NCBI GenBank assembly: GCA_902803245.1
Contig: CADCPJ010000353.1
Span: 1-8,009 of the forward strand
DNA from: an uncultured Lachnospiraceae bacterium
GTDB taxonomy: Bacteria > Bacillota > Clostridia > Lachnospirales > Lachnospiraceae
Reading direction: 5' to 3'
DNA length: 8,009 nucleotides
The position numbers and the translations under genes were made by a program. Positions 5,869 through 8,009 of the stretch are shown piece after piece; the first letter of the stretch is position 1; each line of letters opens with the position of its first letter. The notes under the pieces are model-generated. The model had not been told where the DNA came from and searched no databases. It saw nothing but the letters and a program-made list of their open reading frames with translations.

Positions 5869-5922
5869 AGAGGAGAGAGGTCGATTTTCTCTCAAATACG
5901 AGTGAGAATCGACGGATGTACT
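5869..5922 (+). promoter_or_regulatory. Split ribosome site: strong SD, then a hairpin, then the BlaI start
   Basis: A purine-rich Shine-Dalgarno stretch AGAGGAGAGAGG (5869-5880) lies more than 40 bases from ATG 5923, too far for normal use. Between them, 5880-5893 can pair with 5900-5913 around a 6-base loop: 12 Watson-Crick pairs of 14, one G-U and one mismatch. When it is folded, only about 9 unpaired bases separate the SD from the ATG. Nothing else near ATG 5923 or 5935 resembles a good ribosome site. Confidence 0.5.
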
Positions 5923-6306
5923 ATGGATCATATTATGTTATCAGATAGTGAGTGGAGGATCATGAAACAATTGTGGGAAAGGTCTCCATCCACCCTCGGG
6001 GAACTGACGAAGGCTCTGGAACCGGAAACAGGGTGGACAAGAGCTACAGTATTTGTTCTGTTAAAACGCCTTATAGCAAAGAATGCTGTCCGAATGGACG
6101 AAAACCAACGGTCTAACGTATATTCGCCGCTTATTGTCCGTGAAGATGTTGCACCGACTGAAACGGAATCGTTTCTGAACAGGGTGTATGACGGCAGCTT
6201 GGAAATGATGTTTTCATCTCTGACATCAAGGAAAAAACTATCAGCAGAAGAGATCGCGGAAATCCGGCAGATCCTTGACAGGGCTGAGAACAACGGAAAG
6301 GATTGA
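5923..6306 (+). CDS. BlaI/MecI/CopY-family transcriptional repressor
   Basis: This 127-residue protein has the family's usual size. The N-terminal winged helix covers about 5-72: LSDSEWRIMKQLW, the recognition helix GWTRATVFVLLKRL (37-50), and the wing around RSNVYSPL. The C-terminal helices (about 78-120) should dimerise. In BlaI/MecI the partner protease causes cleavage before a Phe near residue 102. The block SLEMMFSSL (92-100) aligns there, so cleavage would be expected at Met96-Phe97 (inference). ATG 5923 is chosen because of the hairpin-spaced ribosome site. ATG 5935 is a fallback, and GTG 5902 lies in the hairpin and is unlikely. The stop is followed after 4 bases by the M56 protease gene, the standard repressor-sensor pairing. 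Likely autoregulated through the palindrome near the promoter. No beta-lactamase is visible, so the regulated target is unknown. Confidence 0.92.
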   Translation: MDHIMLSDSEWRIMKQLWERSPSTLGELTKALEPETGWTRATVFVLLKRLIAKNAVRMDENQRSNVYSPLIVREDVAPTETESFLNRVYDGSLEMMFSSLTSRKKLSAEEIAEIRQILDRAENNGKD

Positions 6307-6310
6307 TGGC

Positions 6311-8009
6311 ATGATAGCATATATTGTTTCTTTGTCGCTTCTGATTTTAACAGTCATTCTTATCAGAGCTGTCTTCCGGAACAGTGTTTCCTCCAGACTG
6401 ATTTATGCACTGTGGGCGGTGGTCATCATCAGAATGGTCCTTCCGGTCACTCTGTTCCATGTCAATGTGAGACTTCCCGAAACAATTTCTGCTCCGCAGA
6501 CGGGTTATGCAGAACATGATTCTGCCTCTGTCGCAATACCCGATAATCATTCGGCGACTGATATATCTTCATGGCATGATGTTTCCGAGACATTATCGCC
6601 CGTAAAACCAGTGGAGCAGGGTACTGAAAGAGGAGATCAGCCAGCTGTCGAGATCAGGCCCGATAGCGAACCGGTCGCAGAATCTGCCGGAATGGACTGG
6701 AAACAGATCCTCAACGTAGCATGGGCAGCCGGGGCTTCGATTCTGGCATTATGGTTCATAACCACAGGGGTTTCGTTCAATGCAAAACTTGTAAAAAATC
6801 GGTCCCCTCTCGGCGAGTACAAAGGGAAAAAGGTTTATGTTTCCGAGTGCTCCGGAGTGCCCTGCATCGCGGGTATCGTCCCGAGTATATATATAACTCC
6901 AAGTACATCAAACAAAGAATCCGGACCGTTCGTCATACGACACGAATACATGCATATAAAACACGGGGATCATTTATGGTCCATTATCCGTGTTGCAGCA
7001 CTGATAGTGTTCTGGTGGAATCCACTCGTGTGGGCTGCTGCAATTTTATCAAAGAGAGACTCGGAATTTGCGTGTGATGAGGCTGCTTCAGCTCATATGA
7101 ATAATAAAGGACGCCTCAGATATGCGAGAGTTATTCTTGATACGACTCCGCAGAACAGACCTTTCGCAACGGGGTTGGGGAGCGCTCCTCTCAAGGAGAG
7201 GATTCTCAGGCTTACATCAGGAAGAAGAAATAAAGTGGTATGCCTGGCTCTTGTCATCATTCTGGGCTTGTGCGTAGTCGGGTGTTCTTTCGGATCTATC
7301 AGCAACAGTACCGATACTGGGAAGGACCAGACTGCAAGTGATACTATGCCGCCGAGCGAGACGACAGACACATATGATACAGCAGACTCAACGGATACAT
7401 CAGACCAGACGAACGCAACTGACAGTGATACCGGGTCTTCAGATACGACCATACAGGAACCTGACACGGATGAACCGGTAAGCGGCATTGATTCAACATC
7501 TCCCGAATCCGAGGAACTTTCGCCGGACACAGACGAGCCGGTCAGTGATACAAACGGCAGCACAGTATCTCCTGAACCTCAGGAGCAGTGGGGCGTCAGC
7601 TACCGTCAGGAGGGTAACAGCATAAATGTCACATTCACTGTAGGCAGCGATTCAGACTCATGGTCGGGGTTCCTAAGTTCCGATAAAACCGATGTGACGA
7701 TGGATACTATCTGGAGTATGGAAACAGCTACACCGGCTGAAGTCAGGATCGCATTCTACCCCGGAATGTTTCCTGAGCAGAGTACACTCAGGAGGCTCGT
7801 GTTCGAAACTCTGTCCAGCCTGCAGGTTCCGTCCCTGGCGGAAACATCGGATATATACAACACTCCCGATGTCAGGGAATCTGTGAGCAGGGTCTTCATC
7901 GTCATCCTCAACGATATGCTTGTCAGCGGTGACCTGTACCGCACTCAGGGAAACGGACATGCTGACTTCGTCTTCCGTTTCAGCGAAATTTTTGATGTCG
8001 GACCGGGCG
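6311..8009 (+). CDS. M56 (BlaR1-like) membrane metalloprotease sensor, 3' end outside window
   Basis: The frame is open for 566 codons from ATG 6311 to the right edge with no stop, so the C-terminus is missing. The ribosome site AAAGGA (6297-6302) is 8 bases away. Domains in order: two N-terminal membrane segments (1-20, 31-49); an extracytoplasmic acidic loop (50-130); a third segment (134-153); a cytoplasmic M56 zinc-protease domain with VYVSECSGVPCIAGIVPSIYI (175-195), HEYMH (211-215, zinc His211/His215 and Glu212) and SEFACDEA (251-258, Glu252 as third ligand); and a membrane segment at 309-325 ending in CVVGC. About 95 Ser/Thr/Asp/Pro-rich residues follow (330-425), with EPDTDEPVS and SPDTDEPVS as a short repeat, then a globular outer domain (from 426). 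BlaR1 normally has a penicillin-binding domain here. I see no convincing one: an SSDK at 456-459 fits SxxK only by pattern. Expected role: sense an outside signal, then inactivate the adjacent BlaI-family repressor. The ligand is unknown. Confidence 0.9.
   Translation, partial: MIAYIVSLSLLILTVILIRAVFRNSVSSRLIYALWAVVIIRMVLPVTLFHVNVRLPETISAPQTGYAEHDSASVAIPDNHSATDISSWHDVSETLSPVKPVEQGTERGDQPAVEIRPDSEPVAESAGMDWKQILNVAWAAGASILALWFITTGVSFNAKLVKNRSPLGEYKGKKVYVSECSGVPCIAGIVPSIYITPSTSNKESGPFVIRHEYMHIKHGDHLWSIIRVAALIVFWWNPLVWAAAILSKRDSEFACDEAASAHMNNKGRLRYARVILDTTPQNRPFATGLGSAPLKERILRLTSGRRNKVVCLALVIILGLCVVGCSFGSISNSTDTGKDQTASDTMPPSETTDTYDTADSTDTSDQTNATDSDTGSSDTTIQEPDTDEPVSGIDSTSPESEELSPDTDEPVSDTNGSTVSPEPQEQWGVSYRQEGNSINVTFTVGSDSDSWSGFLSSDKTDVTMDTIWSMETATPAEVRIAFYPGMFPEQSTLRRLVFETLSSLQVPSLAETSDIYNTPDVRESVSRVFIVILNDMLVSGDLYRTQGNGHADFVFRFSEIFDVGPG

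Noticed and set aside
5902..5922. GTG start giving the BlaI protein 7 extra residues
   Set aside because: It lies in the 3' arm of the leader hairpin and is 21 bases from the purine-rich site; the BlaI family usually begins close to the LSDSEW motif.
7093..7563. 156-codon minus-strand Ser/Val-rich frame
   Set aside because: It is the complement of the repetitive Ser/Thr/Asp linker of the M56 protein, whose own frame stays open for 566 codons.

Overview
The window looks like a piece of a Firmicutes chromosome, most likely a Clostridia gut-type organism such as Lachnospiraceae or a relative. The grounds are strong AGGAGG-like ribosome sites, a BlaI/M56 regulatory pair of Gram-positive type, frequent AGG (Arg) and ATA (Ile) codons, and a mid-GC operon flanked by AT-richer DNA. 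The genus cannot be read from the sequence.

Layout: (1) Bases 1-223 hold the 3' end of an IS3-family transposase, followed by palindromic, IS-end-like DNA up to about 317. (2) Bases 318-504 form a leader with a candidate promoter, an inverted repeat overlapping its -35 box, and a perfect 13-bp hairpin. (3) Bases 505-5400 are a tight four-gene same-strand operon: an FGGY carbohydrate kinase, a NagA-like N-acetyl-amino-sugar-phosphate deacetylase, a cytosolic protein of the neutral/alkaline ceramidase family, and a divergent NagB-like deaminase/isomerase. It closes with a strong rho-independent terminator at 5476-5513. (4) Bases 5514-5793 are AT-rich, with at most one doubtful small minus-strand ORF. 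(5) Bases 5794-8009 hold a second transcription unit: a consensus promoter, a candidate operator, an unusual leader hairpin, a BlaI/MecI-family repressor, and an M56 (BlaR1-like) membrane metalloprotease that runs off the right edge.

Reading of the operon: kinase, deacetylase and deaminase chemistry points to breakdown of an N-acylated amino sugar or a related amino polyol. However, the NagA-like and NagB-like proteins both lack residues conserved in the classical GlcNAc-6-phosphate enzymes. The set also adds a second amidase of ceramidase type with no signal peptide. I infer that the substrate is not ordinary GlcNAc and that this may be an undescribed amino-sugar pathway. No transporter or dedicated regulator of the operon is in view; they may lie elsewhere or have been separated by the IS element on the left.

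Reading of the right side: BlaI binds DNA and the M56 protein should relieve repression by proteolysis after sensing an extracytoplasmic signal. The sensor half does not look like the penicillin-binding domain of BlaR1, so the signal is unknown. All assignments are from reading motifs; no database search was possible.
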